A stretch of DNA of 23,767 nt from a virus (IMGVR_UViG_3300011115_000171:1-23767), one strand, 5' to 3'; positions 11,937 to 21,845 are shown, counted from the stretch's first letter. Notes: a model not told the origin generated them from the letters alone. Program-made: numbers and translations.

Positions 11937-13237
11937 TCATTCCTTACGCGCCAAGGAGTGCGTTTATGCCTTTTCACCAAAGGACGGAGCGATGGGCGGT
12001 TTTGGTTTGTCATAGGCGAGCAGGGAAAACGGTTAGCGCAATCAATGACTTGATCAAACGAGCATTATTGAAAGGTGGGCGTGGGTCAAACTATGCTTAC
12101 GTTGCCCCCTACCGTAGCCAAGCTAAAGCCGTGGCATGGGATTATTTAAAATTTTACAGCGCAAATGTGACCAAATCGACCAACGAATCGGAATTGATGG
12201 TTGAGTTGATCAACGGGGCAAAGATTACATTGTTTGGTGCGGATAATGCCAATGCTATCCGTGGCTTGGGATTCAATGGGGTGTACTTGGATGAATACGC
12301 TGATTACAAGCCAAGCGTGTACGGCTCAGTCATTAGACCTACGTTATCTAGCACTATGGGGTGGTGCGTGTTTGGGGGCACTCCGAAAGGGCGCAACAAC
12401 TTTCATGCGGTTTACAAAGTTAGTCAGACAACGCCTGATTGGTTTCTTTTAAGATTACCCGCAAGCGTAAGCAAGATATTGCCTGAATCGGAGTTGAAGG
12501 CGGCGCGTGATCAATTAAGCACCGATCAATACGATTCTGAATTCGAGTGTTCATTCGATGCCGCCATCATGGGGGCTTACTATGGACAGGAAATGAGGCT
12601 GGCGCAAGATGAGGGGCGCATACGGGATTTAAAATTTGACCCCGACGCAGATGTAATGACAGCATGGGACTTGGGTTATCGAGACGATACCGCGATTTGG
12701 TTCTATCAGGTGGTAAGAGGTGAGATACACGTTCTTGATTACTATGCCGTCTCAGGCGCATCCATCGAGGAAATAGCCAAGGTGGTGATTGACAAGGGTT
12801 ATCGGTACACCAAGCATTACCTACCGCATGACGCAAGAGCCAAAACATTAGCAAGCGGTGGAAAGAGCATTGTTGAGCAATTGGCGGTACATTTGGGTGG
12901 CATGAATAAATTATCAATAGTGCCCGAAATTGGTGTGCAAGATGGCATCCAAGCGGTTAGAATGATTCTACCTAAGTGTTATTTTGATCCCATTTGTGAT
13001 GAGGGGTTAGAGGCACTCAGACAGTATCAACGAGAGTACGACGAGGACAAGAAATCATTTCGTCAAACGCCGAGGCATGATTGGTGTTCACACCCTGCGG
13101 ACGCTTTTCGGATGTTGGCGGTTGCTTATCGAGAAAACAAAGCCGACGAGCCACCACCAAAAGGGCGGACATTGCAGACAATCACTTTGGATGAACTTTG
13201 GGATTTTGAACAGACACATAAAGAGGAACGTATATGA
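11918..13237 (+). CDS. terL: Terminase large subunit
   Basis: This is the packaging motor with an N-terminal ATPase and C-terminal RNase H-like nuclease. In the 439-residue protein the Walker A motif is HRRAGKT (32-38) and the Walker B is GVYLDEY (121-127). A GTPKG coupling motif lies at 154-158. The nuclease acidic residues are in TAWDLGYRDDT (D251), LPHDAR (D305) and HDWCSHPADAFRM (D388, D395). All landmarks are intact and the length is normal. Confidence 0.95.
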   Translation: MGKREIIIPYAPRSAFMPFHQRTERWAVLVCHRRAGKTVSAINDLIKRALLKGGRGSNYAYVAPYRSQAKAVAWDYLKFYSANVTKSTNESELMVELINGAKITLFGADNANAIRGLGFNGVYLDEYADYKPSVYGSVIRPTLSSTMGWCVFGGTPKGRNNFHAVYKVSQTTPDWFLLRLPASVSKILPESELKAARDQLSTDQYDSEFECSFDAAIMGAYYGQEMRLAQDEGRIRDLKFDPDADVMTAWDLGYRDDTAIWFYQVVRGEIHVLDYYAVSGASIEEIAKVVIDKGYRYTKHYLPHDARAKTLASGGKSIVEQLAVHLGGMNKLSIVPEIGVQDGIQAVRMILPKCYFDPICDEGLEALRQYQREYDEDKKSFRQTPRHDWCSHPADAFRMLAVAYRENKADEPPPKGRTLQTITLDELWDFEQTHKEERI

Positions 13238-13512
13238 GCCAACCAGTAGCAGAAGTCGGTGGTGCTAAGAACATCACAGCAACGGGCGCAGTTAGCACAG
13301 GCCCTTGCCAGTTGATCGGGTTCTATGTGAACAACACAACCGCAGGCACTTTAGTGCTTCGTGATGGTGGGAGTGGCGGTACGGTTTTGTGCGGAACAAT
13401 TACCCCCGCCATTGGGTTTCACCGTTTCCCTGCCAACATTGGCTCAAGCCTATACGCAACGATTGCGGGCACAGGGCTTGATGTGACGTTCTTCTTTGCC
13501 GCAGGTAACTAA
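13234..13512 (+). CDS. Small beta-rich virion protein (probable)
   Basis: The 92-residue protein is Gly/Thr/Ala-rich and beta-predicted (ITATGAVSTGPCQLIGFYVNNTTAGTLVLRDGGSGGTVLCG...FPANIGSSLY). Similar short proteins lie between terminase and portal genes in many phages and are usually structural. The exact position in the particle is unknown. It is coupled by ATGA to the terminase and by TAATG to the portal. Confidence 0.65.
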   Translation: MSQPVAEVGGAKNITATGAVSTGPCQLIGFYVNNTTAGTLVLRDGGSGGTVLCGTITPAIGFHRFPANIGSSLYATIAGTGLDVTFFFAAGN

Positions 13513-15827
13513 TGGCTTACGAAGATACAGGAGCTTATGAGGGCGACGACCCAGGCCCGTATTGGCACGACCAAATTGAACACGCGACCAAAGTCTTTGA
13601 CAAGTGGGAAAAGCGTGGGCAAAAGGTAGTACGTCGTTATCGGGATGAGCGCGATGCAATAGAGATGCCGAGGATGAAATTTAACATCCTTTGGTCAAAC
13701 ATTAGCGTTCTATTCCCTGCTCTTTACGGCAGACAAGCCAAGCCCGAAGTATCCCGTAGATACATGGATCAAGACCCCGTTGGGCGCATGGCGTGTACGA
13801 TGCTTGAGCGAGTGGTTGAGTATGAGGTTACGCAATTTAGCGACTTTGATGGTGCTATGCGTGGGGTGGTAGAGGATAGATTGTTGCCTGGTCGTGGTAC
13901 GGCGTGGTTGAGATACGAACCCGTGATTGTTAGCGAAACACCTGAGCCAATGATGCCGACAATGGAAGGCACGGAAGAAGGCGCACAGATCACGGATGTT
14001 GAGGAAATCGAGCGTGTTGACTCAGCACATAGCCCCGTGGATTATGTTTATTGGCAAGACTTTATTCACTCACCTGCCCGACATTGGGAAGAAGTATGGT
14101 GGGTAGCGCGGTGGGTCTACATGACCAAGGACGAGGGTATTGAGCGATTTGGTGATGTGTTTAAGAACGTCCCCATGCAAGCCCAAGCCGACGATGTGGA
14201 CTCAAAGAACCCAATGACGGCTAAATCCGCATACGGCAAAAAAGCCAAAGTTGCGGAAATATGGAACAAGCGGACAAAGAAAGTGTGTTGGATTGCCAAG
14301 GGTTATCCGCAAGCACTTGATGAGCGTGACGACCCATTGGAATTAGAGGAATTCTTCCCGTGTCCCAAGCCATTATTGGCGACTACAACCAATGGGTCAA
14401 TGATTCCAGTACCAGACTACTGCGAATATGAAGACCAAGCCCAAGAATTAGACAACCTTACACAGCGCATTTACCTATTGGTGAAAGCCTGCAAAGCGGT
14501 GGGCGTTTTCAATGCCGAGTTTAAAGAATTAGGGCGAATGTTTAGCGAAGGGGTGGACAACAAGTTATTCCCCGTTACCGCATGGGCGGCAATGAGCGAG
14601 AAGGGCGGTCTAAAAGGCGCAATAGACATGATGGACACAAGTGCCATCATCAAGACCTTACAACAACTTTACGCATCAAGAGAAGTTGTCAAGCAATCGA
14701 TCTACGAAATCATGGGCATATCGGACATCCTACGGGGTGCTTCTAATGCTCAAGAGACGCTTGGCGCACAACAGTTAAAGGCTAACTTTGGATCACTCAG
14801 ATTAAGAGCCTCTCAGGGCGATGTAGCGCGTTTTGCAACTGATTTATTCAGAATGAAGGCGCAGATTGTATGTAAGTTTTATCCGCCTGAGTTGATTGTG
14901 GAGATGTCGGGGGTAATGAACACACCCGAAGGTCAAGACCCACAATTGTTGCAAGCCGCGATTCAGATGTTGTCAAACAGCACGATTCGGGATTTCCACA
15001 TTCAAGTCGAGGCAGACTCATTAGCGCAGATTGACGAGCAGGCTGAAAAACAAAACGCACAAGAAGCGGTTAGCGCAATTGGTGGGTTCTTGGAAGCATC
15101 ATTACCGATGATGCAAGGCGCACCTGAAATGTTGCCAATGATGAGCGAGATGTTGTTATTCTTGGTACGCAGATACCGTGCGGGTCGGGGATTAGAGGGC
15201 GCAATTGAAAAAAGCATGAAGGCATTGGAAGACAAAGCCAAACAGATGCAACAGCAACCACCGCCAAACCCTGAGATGATGAAACTCCAAGCCGAGCAAC
15301 AAGCCGAGCAAATGCGGATGCAAGCCCAAGCGCAGACCGAGCAGATGAAGGTACAAGCGCAAGGACAGATTGAGCAAACCAAGGCGCAATTAGAGATGCA
15401 GATGCAACAGGCTGAAACGCAAGCGCAAATGCAACTTGAGCAAATGAAGGAGCAATTCGCACAAGCGATGGCTAATCAAGAGCTTCAAGTCAAGGCAAGA
15501 GAGATGCAAGGGCGTGAGGAATACGAGCGTTGGAAAGCGGAGTTGGATGCGGCGACCAAAGTCTTGGTGGCACGGATTGGGGCGAACCCAGGCGTTGATT
15601 TGCCACTTATGGAAGCACAACAAGCGGCGGCTGAAAAAGTCACGCAAGAGTTGGGCATGAACGTACAGATGGCGGTTCAACAAATGGCGCAATTGGCAGA
15701 CAACATGGCAAATATGCACGGTCAAGCAATGCAAGGCATTGGTGAGGCGGTCAAGAAATTGGGCGCACCGAAAAAGGTTGTTAGAGGCGCAGACGGCATG
15801 GTTATTGGGGTGGAGACAATCCAATGA
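13512..15827 (+). CDS. Portal protein, P22-like
   Basis: The portal forms the dodecameric ring at the capsid vertex that docks terminase and tail. The 771-residue length, the N-terminal KWEKRGQKVVRRYRDER, FNILWSNISVLFPALYGR and the following stem/wing region fit large P22-type portals. Residues ~577-675 are a Gln/Met/Ala-rich coiled coil (repeated QAEQM, QMQAQ, QMKEQ blocks), as expected for the long helical barrel that projects into the head in podoviruses. The C-terminus is again helical. The gene lies between terminase and virion genes. Confidence 0.88.
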   Translation: MAYEDTGAYEGDDPGPYWHDQIEHATKVFDKWEKRGQKVVRRYRDERDAIEMPRMKFNILWSNISVLFPALYGRQAKPEVSRRYMDQDPVGRMACTMLERVVEYEVTQFSDFDGAMRGVVEDRLLPGRGTAWLRYEPVIVSETPEPMMPTMEGTEEGAQITDVEEIERVDSAHSPVDYVYWQDFIHSPARHWEEVWWVARWVYMTKDEGIERFGDVFKNVPMQAQADDVDSKNPMTAKSAYGKKAKVAEIWNKRTKKVCWIAKGYPQALDERDDPLELEEFFPCPKPLLATTTNGSMIPVPDYCEYEDQAQELDNLTQRIYLLVKACKAVGVFNAEFKELGRMFSEGVDNKLFPVTAWAAMSEKGGLKGAIDMMDTSAIIKTLQQLYASREVVKQSIYEIMGISDILRGASNAQETLGAQQLKANFGSLRLRASQGDVARFATDLFRMKAQIVCKFYPPELIVEMSGVMNTPEGQDPQLLQAAIQMLSNSTIRDFHIQVEADSLAQIDEQAEKQNAQEAVSAIGGFLEASLPMMQGAPEMLPMMSEMLLFLVRRYRAGRGLEGAIEKSMKALEDKAKQMQQQPPPNPEMMKLQAEQQAEQMRMQAQAQTEQMKVQAQGQIEQTKAQLEMQMQQAETQAQMQLEQMKEQFAQAMANQELQVKAREMQGREEYERWKAELDAATKVLVARIGANPGVDLPLMEAQQAAAEKVTQELGMNVQMAVQQMAQLADNMANMHGQAMQGIGEAVKKLGAPKKVVRGADGMVIGVETIQ

Positions 15828-16915
15828 GTTTAGTTTTAGCCGATAGGGTTCGGGAGACGACTCAAACGACAGGAACGGGCACTATTACTTTGGGTGGTGC
15901 GGTTCAAGGGTTTCAGTCGTTTAGCGTCATTGGCAACAACAACACAACGTATTACACGATTAACCGTGGGACTGAATGGGAAGTTGGAATTGGGACGTAT
16001 TACGGTGGAACGCTATCAAGAGACACGGTTTATGCGTCATCTAACGGCACATCAAAGGTTAACTTTAGCGCAGGATCAAAAGATGTATTTGTAACTTACC
16101 CGTCTGAAAAGTCGGTTAATCAAGATGCCAATAATCGTGTATTGATTCCTTACGCATCGGGCACAACCAATGTTGGATCGTTAAATGTTGGAGATGCTAC
16201 GGCGCACACGGATACGGGCGTTATAGCGGGGTTTACGGCAAGCGAGCCGTTATATTTATACACAAGCCTGCAAAACACAAGTGCAAGCAACACAAGTTAT
16301 GCGAGTTATGCGGTCAATGATGGTGGTCATACGGCTTATGGCGAACTTGGAATTAACAACGCCAATTACAGTTATACGGCGGCAGGGTTTCCAAATAACG
16401 GGTTTTCTACGCCATTGGCAAGTTTTGTGGAATCCTTTGGTGGGCCTTTAGTTCTTGGATCATGGGATAGTCAAAAGATTAGTTTTATTGTTAATGGTGC
16501 GGTCAACACATCGGACGCAATGACAATTCAAACTACGGGTGTGGTAACAATCCCAAGCGTGGCGGTTACGGGTGGCACGATTGCATCTACACGCATAGAC
16601 CCAAGAGACGTAACGGCAACAACGGCTACATCACTTACACCAAGCGTTGCTAGTGCTGATATTTATGCTTATACTGCATTGGCATCAGCATTAACAATTA
16701 ACGCCCCTACGGGAACACCCACCAATGGCGACAAATTAATATTTAGATTGCTTGATAATGGAACACCAAGGGCATTAACTTGGGATGCCACATACACAGT
16801 TATTGGGGTTACTTTGCCCACAACCACAACGGCAAGCAAAACAACGTATGTGGGTGTTATTTACAACGCATTTAACACTCGTTGGGATGTTATTGCAGTA
16901 ACTACACAGGCTTGA
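15824..16915 (+). CDS. Tail fibre or virion-attached fibre protein
   Basis: The 363-residue product begins MSLVLADRVRETTQTTGTGT, continues ITLGGAVQGFQSF, and has TEWEVGIGTYYGGTLSRDTVY nearby. This is a conserved N-terminal virion-binding module of phage fibres. The rest is Thr/Ser/Asn/Gly-rich beta sequence with no catalytic motif. It probably forms a trimeric fibre or appendage contacting the host; the receptor is unknown. Its ATG overlaps the portal stop as ATGA. Confidence 0.65.
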   Translation: MSLVLADRVRETTQTTGTGTITLGGAVQGFQSFSVIGNNNTTYYTINRGTEWEVGIGTYYGGTLSRDTVYASSNGTSKVNFSAGSKDVFVTYPSEKSVNQDANNRVLIPYASGTTNVGSLNVGDATAHTDTGVIAGFTASEPLYLYTSLQNTSASNTSYASYAVNDGGHTAYGELGINNANYSYTAAGFPNNGFSTPLASFVESFGGPLVLGSWDSQKISFIVNGAVNTSDAMTIQTTGVVTIPSVAVTGGTIASTRIDPRDVTATTATSLTPSVASADIYAYTALASALTINAPTGTPTNGDKLIFRLLDNGTPRALTWDATYTVIGVTLPTTTTASKTTYVGVIYNAFNTRWDVIAVTTQA

Positions 16916-16917
16916 TC

Positions 16918-17139
16918 ATGCAAATCATTTTTGAAAATTCATACAACTCAATCGTTTTTCGTGATGCGTTAAACCTACCCGATGACCATACTTTTACCGA
17001 TGCCGAGTTGGAAACAATGAAGCAAACAAGGTTTGAAAATTGGGTAAAGGCGATTACTCAACCACCACCAAACTATATGCGTGGTGAGGATGGTGAGGTT
17101 CTACATGACGAGGATGGAAACCCCATCCCTGCTGAGTAA
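16918..17139 (+). CDS. Hypothetical small protein between fibre genes
   Basis: The 73-residue product (MQIIFENSYNSIVFRDALNL...FENWVKAITQPPPNYMRGEDGEVLHDEDGNPIPAE) is acidic, with an FxNWVxxIxxPPP segment. I chose the ATG at 16918; an upstream TTG at 16882 would overlap the fibre gene further. It could be a fibre-assembly chaperone, given its size, acidity and position, but this is inference. Confidence 0.6.
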   Translation: MQIIFENSYNSIVFRDALNLPDDHTFTDAELETMKQTRFENWVKAITQPPPNYMRGEDGEVLHDEDGNPIPAE

Positions 17140-18452
17140 TGGCGGCAAGATATTGGGTTGGCGGTGCGGCTACATGGGATGGTACTGCTTTACTCAAATG
17201 GGCATTAACATCGGGTGGTCTTGGTGGTCAAGCCGTTCCTACATCTTCGGATACTGTTTTCTTTGATGCCTCATCAGGTGCTAATACTGTAACAATTGGG
17301 TCGGGTACGGCTATTTGCTCAACCCTGACAATGACAGGATTTACGGGGACATTGGCGTTTGGTACTAATAGTATAACGTGTGCGGGTAGTGGTACTGGCG
17401 TATTTACAGGGGCAACTACTCATTCTGTAACGGGTACGCCATTAATTAATATTACTGGTACAGGAACATTAACTTTATTGCCAGCATCTGTTACAGAAGC
17501 CAATTCAATTAGTTTTACCATTAACAATGCCGCCTCTAATGCGATTGGTGTATCTGGCTCTGTTAAAAATTTAACTTTTGCTGGAACATACACAGGAAAT
17601 TTAACCAACGGGACTAGAACTCTTTACGGAAATTTAACTCTTAAATCGGGCATGACATTATCGGCTGGTGCTAGTGTAACTACCTTTGCCTCAACAAATG
17701 CAACAGTAAGAACAATAACTACTAATAGTAATACACTTGATTTTCCTATTACATTTAACGGAGTAGGTGGTTCATGGCAATTGCAGGACGCTTTAACAGT
17801 TGGAACTAGCAGGGCTATTACGCTAACCAATGGTTCTTTTGATTCAAATACAAAAACAATTACTTGCGGAACATTTAACTTTAGTAATTCAAACACAAAA
17901 ACACTAACACTTGGAACATCTACTGTAACAATAACTGGCGGCACAAGTACATCAGGGTTTCTTGGCTCTAATTCAGGAACAACTTACGATGTAGCAAACT
18001 CAACTATTGTTTTTACAACAACAAGTTCGGCTGTTTTTGTTGGTGGTGCGGCTGGAACTGGTAATTTATATGGCACAATTACTATGTCAGGGTTAGGTGG
18101 AACGCTTTATTTAGGGAATTCTACAAGCACTACAACCGCAGGAAGATGTACAACCTTAAACAACACAGTTTCCCCCTGCACAATTACCAATTCTTGTACA
18201 ACCGCATTTACAGTTACCAATTTCAACGTCAACGGAACGGCAGGAAACCTAGTCGTTTTAAACAGTAATACGCCAGCAACGGCAAGGACAATCACAAAAG
18301 CAAGCGGTATTACAGATGTAGACTATTTAAACATCCAAGACTCAACGGCTACGGGTGGAACATGGAACGCATACAGCTCGACCAATAGCGGTAATAATAC
18401 GGGGTGGAACTTTCTAACCCGTAACAATGGCAACTTTTTGATGTTTTTTTGA
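17139..18452 (+). CDS. Beta-solenoid-like adhesin or fibre protein
   Basis: The 437-residue product starts MAARYWVGGAATWDG and then consists of dozens of short beta segments rich in Thr, Ser, Gly and Asn (repeated TLT, TIT, GTxTLTL patterns). This is consistent with a right-handed beta-helix of the type used in phage adhesins and tailspikes. No obvious catalytic residues are visible. The start overlaps the preceding stop by one base (TAATG). A surface-recognition role is likely; enzymatic depolymerase activity is not supported by anything I can see. Confidence 0.6.
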   Translation: MAARYWVGGAATWDGTALLKWALTSGGLGGQAVPTSSDTVFFDASSGANTVTIGSGTAICSTLTMTGFTGTLAFGTNSITCAGSGTGVFTGATTHSVTGTPLINITGTGTLTLLPASVTEANSISFTINNAASNAIGVSGSVKNLTFAGTYTGNLTNGTRTLYGNLTLKSGMTLSAGASVTTFASTNATVRTITTNSNTLDFPITFNGVGGSWQLQDALTVGTSRAITLTNGSFDSNTKTITCGTFNFSNSNTKTLTLGTSTVTITGGTSTSGFLGSNSGTTYDVANSTIVFTTTSSAVFVGGAAGTGNLYGTITMSGLGGTLYLGNSTSTTTAGRCTTLNNTVSPCTITNSCTTAFTVTNFNVNGTAGNLVVLNSNTPATARTITKASGITDVDYLNIQDSTATGGTWNAYSSTNSGNNTGWNFLTRNNGNFLMFF

Positions 18453-18461
18453 GGAAATTAA

Positions 18462-18821
18462 ATGTTTGGATACGGTGCATTTGCAGAATTACCCTTTGCG
18501 ACAATAGAAAGCACCATCACGCCCATTACTGAGGCGGTCATTGGCGGTCACTTTGGATTTGACGAAAAAGGGCGTAAAAAGAAATGGGATGAGGAGTTAA
18601 GTCTTGAGGCACAACGTAAGGAAAAGTTAAAAGAAGCGTTGTTTGGACTACCACCCGAAGCAAGGGAAGAAATCACAAGCGCACCCACTCAAACAATAAA
18701 TGTTGCAAGCCAAACGGTTATTGATTATGATGCGTTAATGCTTAAGATTGCGGATATTGATCGCAAGGTTAAATTCCAACGTGAAGAAAACGACATAGCA
18801 AGAATTTTGGAGTTAATTTGA
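18462..18821 (+). CDS. Hypothetical virion-region protein
   Basis: The 119-residue product starts MFGYGAFAELPFATIES, a recurrent opening among phage proteins near fibre and scaffold genes. It then becomes charged and helical (EKGRKKKWDEELSLEAQRKEKLKEAL, and IADIDRKVKFQREENDIARI at the end). GAGG lies 8 nt upstream. It may assist assembly; nothing specific is seen. Confidence 0.6.
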   Translation: MFGYGAFAELPFATIESTITPITEAVIGGHFGFDEKGRKKKWDEELSLEAQRKEKLKEALFGLPPEAREEITSAPTQTINVASQTVIDYDALMLKIADIDRKVKFQREENDIARILELI

Positions 18822-19240
18822 GAACAACGTGGATATTCCCATCAGACGGCTCAGAACCTTACGAAAGCAATGGTAGGGGTGAGGCATCAGAGTACATGAT
18901 TCGTGGCGACATAGAGCCGTTTAGAAGCCCTGACGGGGTAATGATTGAGGGCAGAGCGCAATGGCGTGAACATTTGAAGAAGACCGACTCAATCGAGATG
19001 GGTCATTCGGATGTTAAGTATGCTCAAGAACAATGGAACAAGAAGAAATCAGCACATATTGATCGATTGAGGGGGCAAGTAGCGGTGACACAAGAGTTTG
19101 ACCGACCAAGCGCACCTATCAACCCAACCAAGATGAGCAATTTGAACGTGGAGATGGCTAATCGGTTACACAACCGTCCAATGCCTGAACGTAAAGAGAT
19201 GATTAAGATGACATTAGACCAAATGAAAAGGATGAGATAA
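18818..19240 (+). CDS. Hypothetical protein, TTG start
   Basis: The 140-residue product begins at a TTG that overlaps the previous stop as TTGA. It reads MRTTWIFPSDGSEPYESNGR and is charged, with a C-terminus of KEMIKMTLDQMKRMR. The MRTTWxxPxDG opening is common in small proteins upstream of phage scaffold genes. It may be structural or assembly-related; function unknown. Confidence 0.65.
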   Translation: MRTTWIFPSDGSEPYESNGRGEASEYMIRGDIEPFRSPDGVMIEGRAQWREHLKKTDSIEMGHSDVKYAQEQWNKKKSAHIDRLRGQVAVTQEFDRPSAPINPTKMSNLNVEMANRLHNRPMPERKEMIKMTLDQMKRMR

Positions 19241-20296
19241 ATGGAAAATGAAGTTGTCGCACCCGACACGCAACAATCCCTACCCCTTGATACACAAACT
19301 TCTGAGACGGTTGAAACACCAATAGAAGCGGTTGAAAAACCGACAGAAGAACCCAAGACCCGTGCCGATACGATACGAGAGGCATTGGCAAACAAAGATT
19401 CTAAAGACGAAACTAAGCCACAAAAGCGGGAACAACGAGCCGCTAAGTTCCCAACCCCCAAAGACTCAAAAGTAGAACCAACCCAAGCGGTTGATATGCC
19501 CAAATCTCTTAAATTAGAGATGAAAGCACATTGGGAGAAAGCACCGCCCGAACTTAGACAAGCGATTGCCCAACGAGAGGCAGACTTTGAGCGCGGGATT
19601 AACTCTTATAAACAAAGAGACGCGGACGCAAAAGCAATTACTGAGCAATTTGCACCTTACGAATGGATTTTAAAGAACGAGGGCGCTACTCCTGCAACGG
19701 CGATTGGGCCATTGCTTCAAACGGCGGCGTTACTTCGTACAGGCACACCGCAACAGAAATCTCAAGCGGTGGCGCAGATGATTCAGCAATTTCAGATTCC
19801 GTTAGATCAGGTTTCGGCGTACTTTAACAACGAAGCCCCACAACCACAAGATAATCATTACAATCAATTAGCGCAACAAGTACAACAGTTGACTCAGCAC
19901 ATCACTCAGCAACAGTACCAAGCGCAAAAGCAGAATGAAGGTCGGGCACTCTCGGTCATTCAACAGTTTGCGGCTGACCCCGTAAACGTACATTTCGAGG
20001 CCGTCACAGATAGGATGTTATCGCTTCTCCAAGCACCGAACATCTTAGGGGACACCTCAAATATGTCAGAACGCGAGAAATTGCAACTGGCATACGACAC
20101 CGCTATCAGACTTGATCCACAGATTGCACAATCGATATATGCTCAACAGCAACAATCCATGCAAGCACAGAATCAAGCGCAGAGAGCAAAAGCGGCGGCA
20201 GTTCAAGTTCGTGGTGCACCCGCGCCAAGCATGAACACCGCTAACCAAACAGACCGTCGGGCTATCATTGCAAACGCCTTACGGTCAAACTTTTAA
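19241..20296 (+). CDS. Capsid scaffold protein
   Basis: Scaffolds guide coat assembly into a procapsid and then leave. The 351-residue protein has a disordered, Glu/Thr/Pro/Lys-rich first 90 residues. A helical body follows (MPKSLKLEMKAHWEKAPPELRQAIAQREADFERGI...), then a Gln-rich coiled coil (about 183-320). The end is basic (DRRAIIANALRSNF), a typical coat-binding helix. It directly precedes the major capsid gene. Confidence 0.8.
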   Translation: MENEVVAPDTQQSLPLDTQTSETVETPIEAVEKPTEEPKTRADTIREALANKDSKDETKPQKREQRAAKFPTPKDSKVEPTQAVDMPKSLKLEMKAHWEKAPPELRQAIAQREADFERGINSYKQRDADAKAITEQFAPYEWILKNEGATPATAIGPLLQTAALLRTGTPQQKSQAVAQMIQQFQIPLDQVSAYFNNEAPQPQDNHYNQLAQQVQQLTQHITQQQYQAQKQNEGRALSVIQQFAADPVNVHFEAVTDRMLSLLQAPNILGDTSNMSEREKLQLAYDTAIRLDPQIAQSIYAQQQQSMQAQNQAQRAKAAAVQVRGAPAPSMNTANQTDRRAIIANALRSNF

Positions 20297-20310
20297 AAAA
20301 GGGGATTCTT

Positions 20311-21291
20311 ATGGCATACGCCAATTCGAACTACTCCGACGTTTTAGCGACAACCATTGAATCACGTTCGGGCATCGTTGCCGATAACGTGACCAAAAAC
20401 AATGCGTTGTTAACTCGTCTGAGAGAGAAAGGCCGTTACAAGCCTTTCACGGGTGGATCAACAATTCTTCAAGAGTTGTCATTCCAAGCCAATTCAACCG
20501 CTATGTATTATTCGGGTGCTGAAGTTCTAAACATATCTCCCGCAGATGTGATTAGTGCGGCTCAGTTCCCGATTAAACAAGCGGCGGTTGCAGTCACCAT
20601 TAACGGACTTGAAATGCTACAAAATAGCGGCGAAGAACAGATCATTGATTTGTTTGACGCACGTTTAGACGTAGCAGAGGCTTCTATTGAAAACTTGATT
20701 TCTACGGGTATCTACTCTGACGGAACAGGCAACAATGGTAAGCAAATCACGGGTCTACAAGCAATGGTTGTTGCTTCCCCATCCACAGGCGTGGTCGGTG
20801 GTATTGATCGTGCTACATGGTCATTTTGGCAAAACCAAACTTTTGACTTTTCAACCGACATAGGCTCATCTGCTTCTAGTTCTAACATTCAGACAGGTTT
20901 CAACCGTTTGTATGCCAAGACAAGTCGCGGATCAGACGTAGTTGATTTGATTTTGTTGGATAACAACTTTTGGGGCTTCTTTATGAGTAGCTTGCAAAAC
21001 ATTCAGCGTTTCCCAGGCTCATCCAAGATGGCTGAGTTAGGTTTCGTTGCATCCAAATATATGAACGCTGATGTGGTTTTAGACGGTGGTATCGGTGGAA
21101 ATATCCCCGCATCCACAGGCTACTTCCTCAACACGAAGTATATTTTCTTCCGTCCTCACGCAAATCGTAACTTTGTTCCGATTGGTGATGAGCGTATGTC
21201 AACCAACCAAGATGCCATCGTGCGCTTGATTGGGTGGGCAGGGAACATGACGGCTAGCGGCCTTCAGTTCCAAGGCATCATGACTGAATAA
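20311..21291 (+). CDS. Major capsid protein
   Basis: The 326-residue product (MAYANSNYSDVLATTIESRSGIVADNVTKNN...) has the mixed alpha/beta composition of HK97-fold coats: an N-terminal helix, GGSTILQELSF and a spine-helix-like DLFDARLDVAEASIENLIS. A late FFRPHANRNFVPIGDERMSTNQDAIVRLIGWAGNMT completes it. It follows the scaffold gene and has a strong AAGGGG ribosome site, consistent with high expression. Assignment rests on length, context and general fold pattern. Confidence 0.82.
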   Translation: MAYANSNYSDVLATTIESRSGIVADNVTKNNALLTRLREKGRYKPFTGGSTILQELSFQANSTAMYYSGAEVLNISPADVISAAQFPIKQAAVAVTINGLEMLQNSGEEQIIDLFDARLDVAEASIENLISTGIYSDGTGNNGKQITGLQAMVVASPSTGVVGGIDRATWSFWQNQTFDFSTDIGSSASSSNIQTGFNRLYAKTSRGSDVVDLILLDNNFWGFFMSSLQNIQRFPGSSKMAELGFVASKYMNADVVLDGGIGGNIPASTGYFLNTKYIFFRPHANRNFVPIGDERMSTNQDAIVRLIGWAGNMTASGLQFQGIMTE

Positions 21292-21303
21292 GGAGCATAT
21301 AAA

Positions 21304-21837
21304 ATGGCAGATTACGTCACAGACGGTAAAATCGGCGTTGACTTTACGGCTACTTATGCGTCAACATCGGCTGGTTCAACCACACTTTTCCCCGTTACGC
21401 CTGGCACTCGCGTCAACACTAGCAATAATGGTACATACATTTTTGCCCGTGCTGAAAGCGACATTGCCGCCTACGATGCGGTTATTATGAGTACATACGG
21501 AGATAGCGCGTCAATAACGCCCGTTCTTCGTGCCGTACCCGTAACAACCACAAATGCGGCGGCTTTGGGCTACAACATGGTTGGCTTTGCACAAAACGCT
21601 ATTGCTTCTTCCTACTACGGTTGGATTGGCTTGAACGGTGTGCTTAAAGTTAACTTGTTGATTGCTTGCCAACCAAAAGTGCCTTTGTACACAACCGCGA
21701 CTGCGGGTAAACTTGATGACACAACCGTGTCGTCAGGCTACATCCAAGGTATCGTGGCTAACACATCGGCTACAAGTGCTTCTGCACCTTTCTGCGTTGT
21801 CAATAACGCAGGTTTGATGACTTCTAACCCAGTCTAA
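21304..21837 (+). CDS. Probable head decoration protein
   Basis: The 177-residue product (MADYVTDGKIGVDFTATYASTSAGSTTLFPVTPG...) is Ala/Thr/Ser-rich and beta-predicted, like capsid cement or head-fibre proteins encoded next to coat genes. AAGGAG lies 7 nt before the start and an intrinsic terminator follows the stop, so it ends the capsid transcription unit. Placement is the main evidence for its role. Confidence 0.65.
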   Translation: MADYVTDGKIGVDFTATYASTSAGSTTLFPVTPGTRVNTSNNGTYIFARAESDIAAYDAVIMSTYGDSASITPVLRAVPVTTTNAAALGYNMVGFAQNAIASSYYGWIGLNGVLKVNLLIACQPKVPLYTTATAGKLDDTTVSSGYIQGIVANTSATSASAPFCVVNNAGLMTSNPV

Positions 21838-21845
21838 AAACGGAC

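Noticed and set aside
15244-15540. Q-rich tandem-like DNA in the portal gene as a repeat element
   Set aside because: The repetition is protein-level coiled-coil composition (QAEQ/QMQA) and not a regular DNA repeat.
15002-15824. Several long minus-strand frames under the portal coiled coil
   Set aside because: Products are Cys/Leu/Ser-rich mirror images of the Gln/Met-rich repeats; all neighbouring genes are on the plus strand.
17420-18295. Minus-strand frames under the beta-solenoid gene
   Set aside because: Val/Leu-rich antisense of Thr/Asn codons with no start signals; shadows of the fibre gene.
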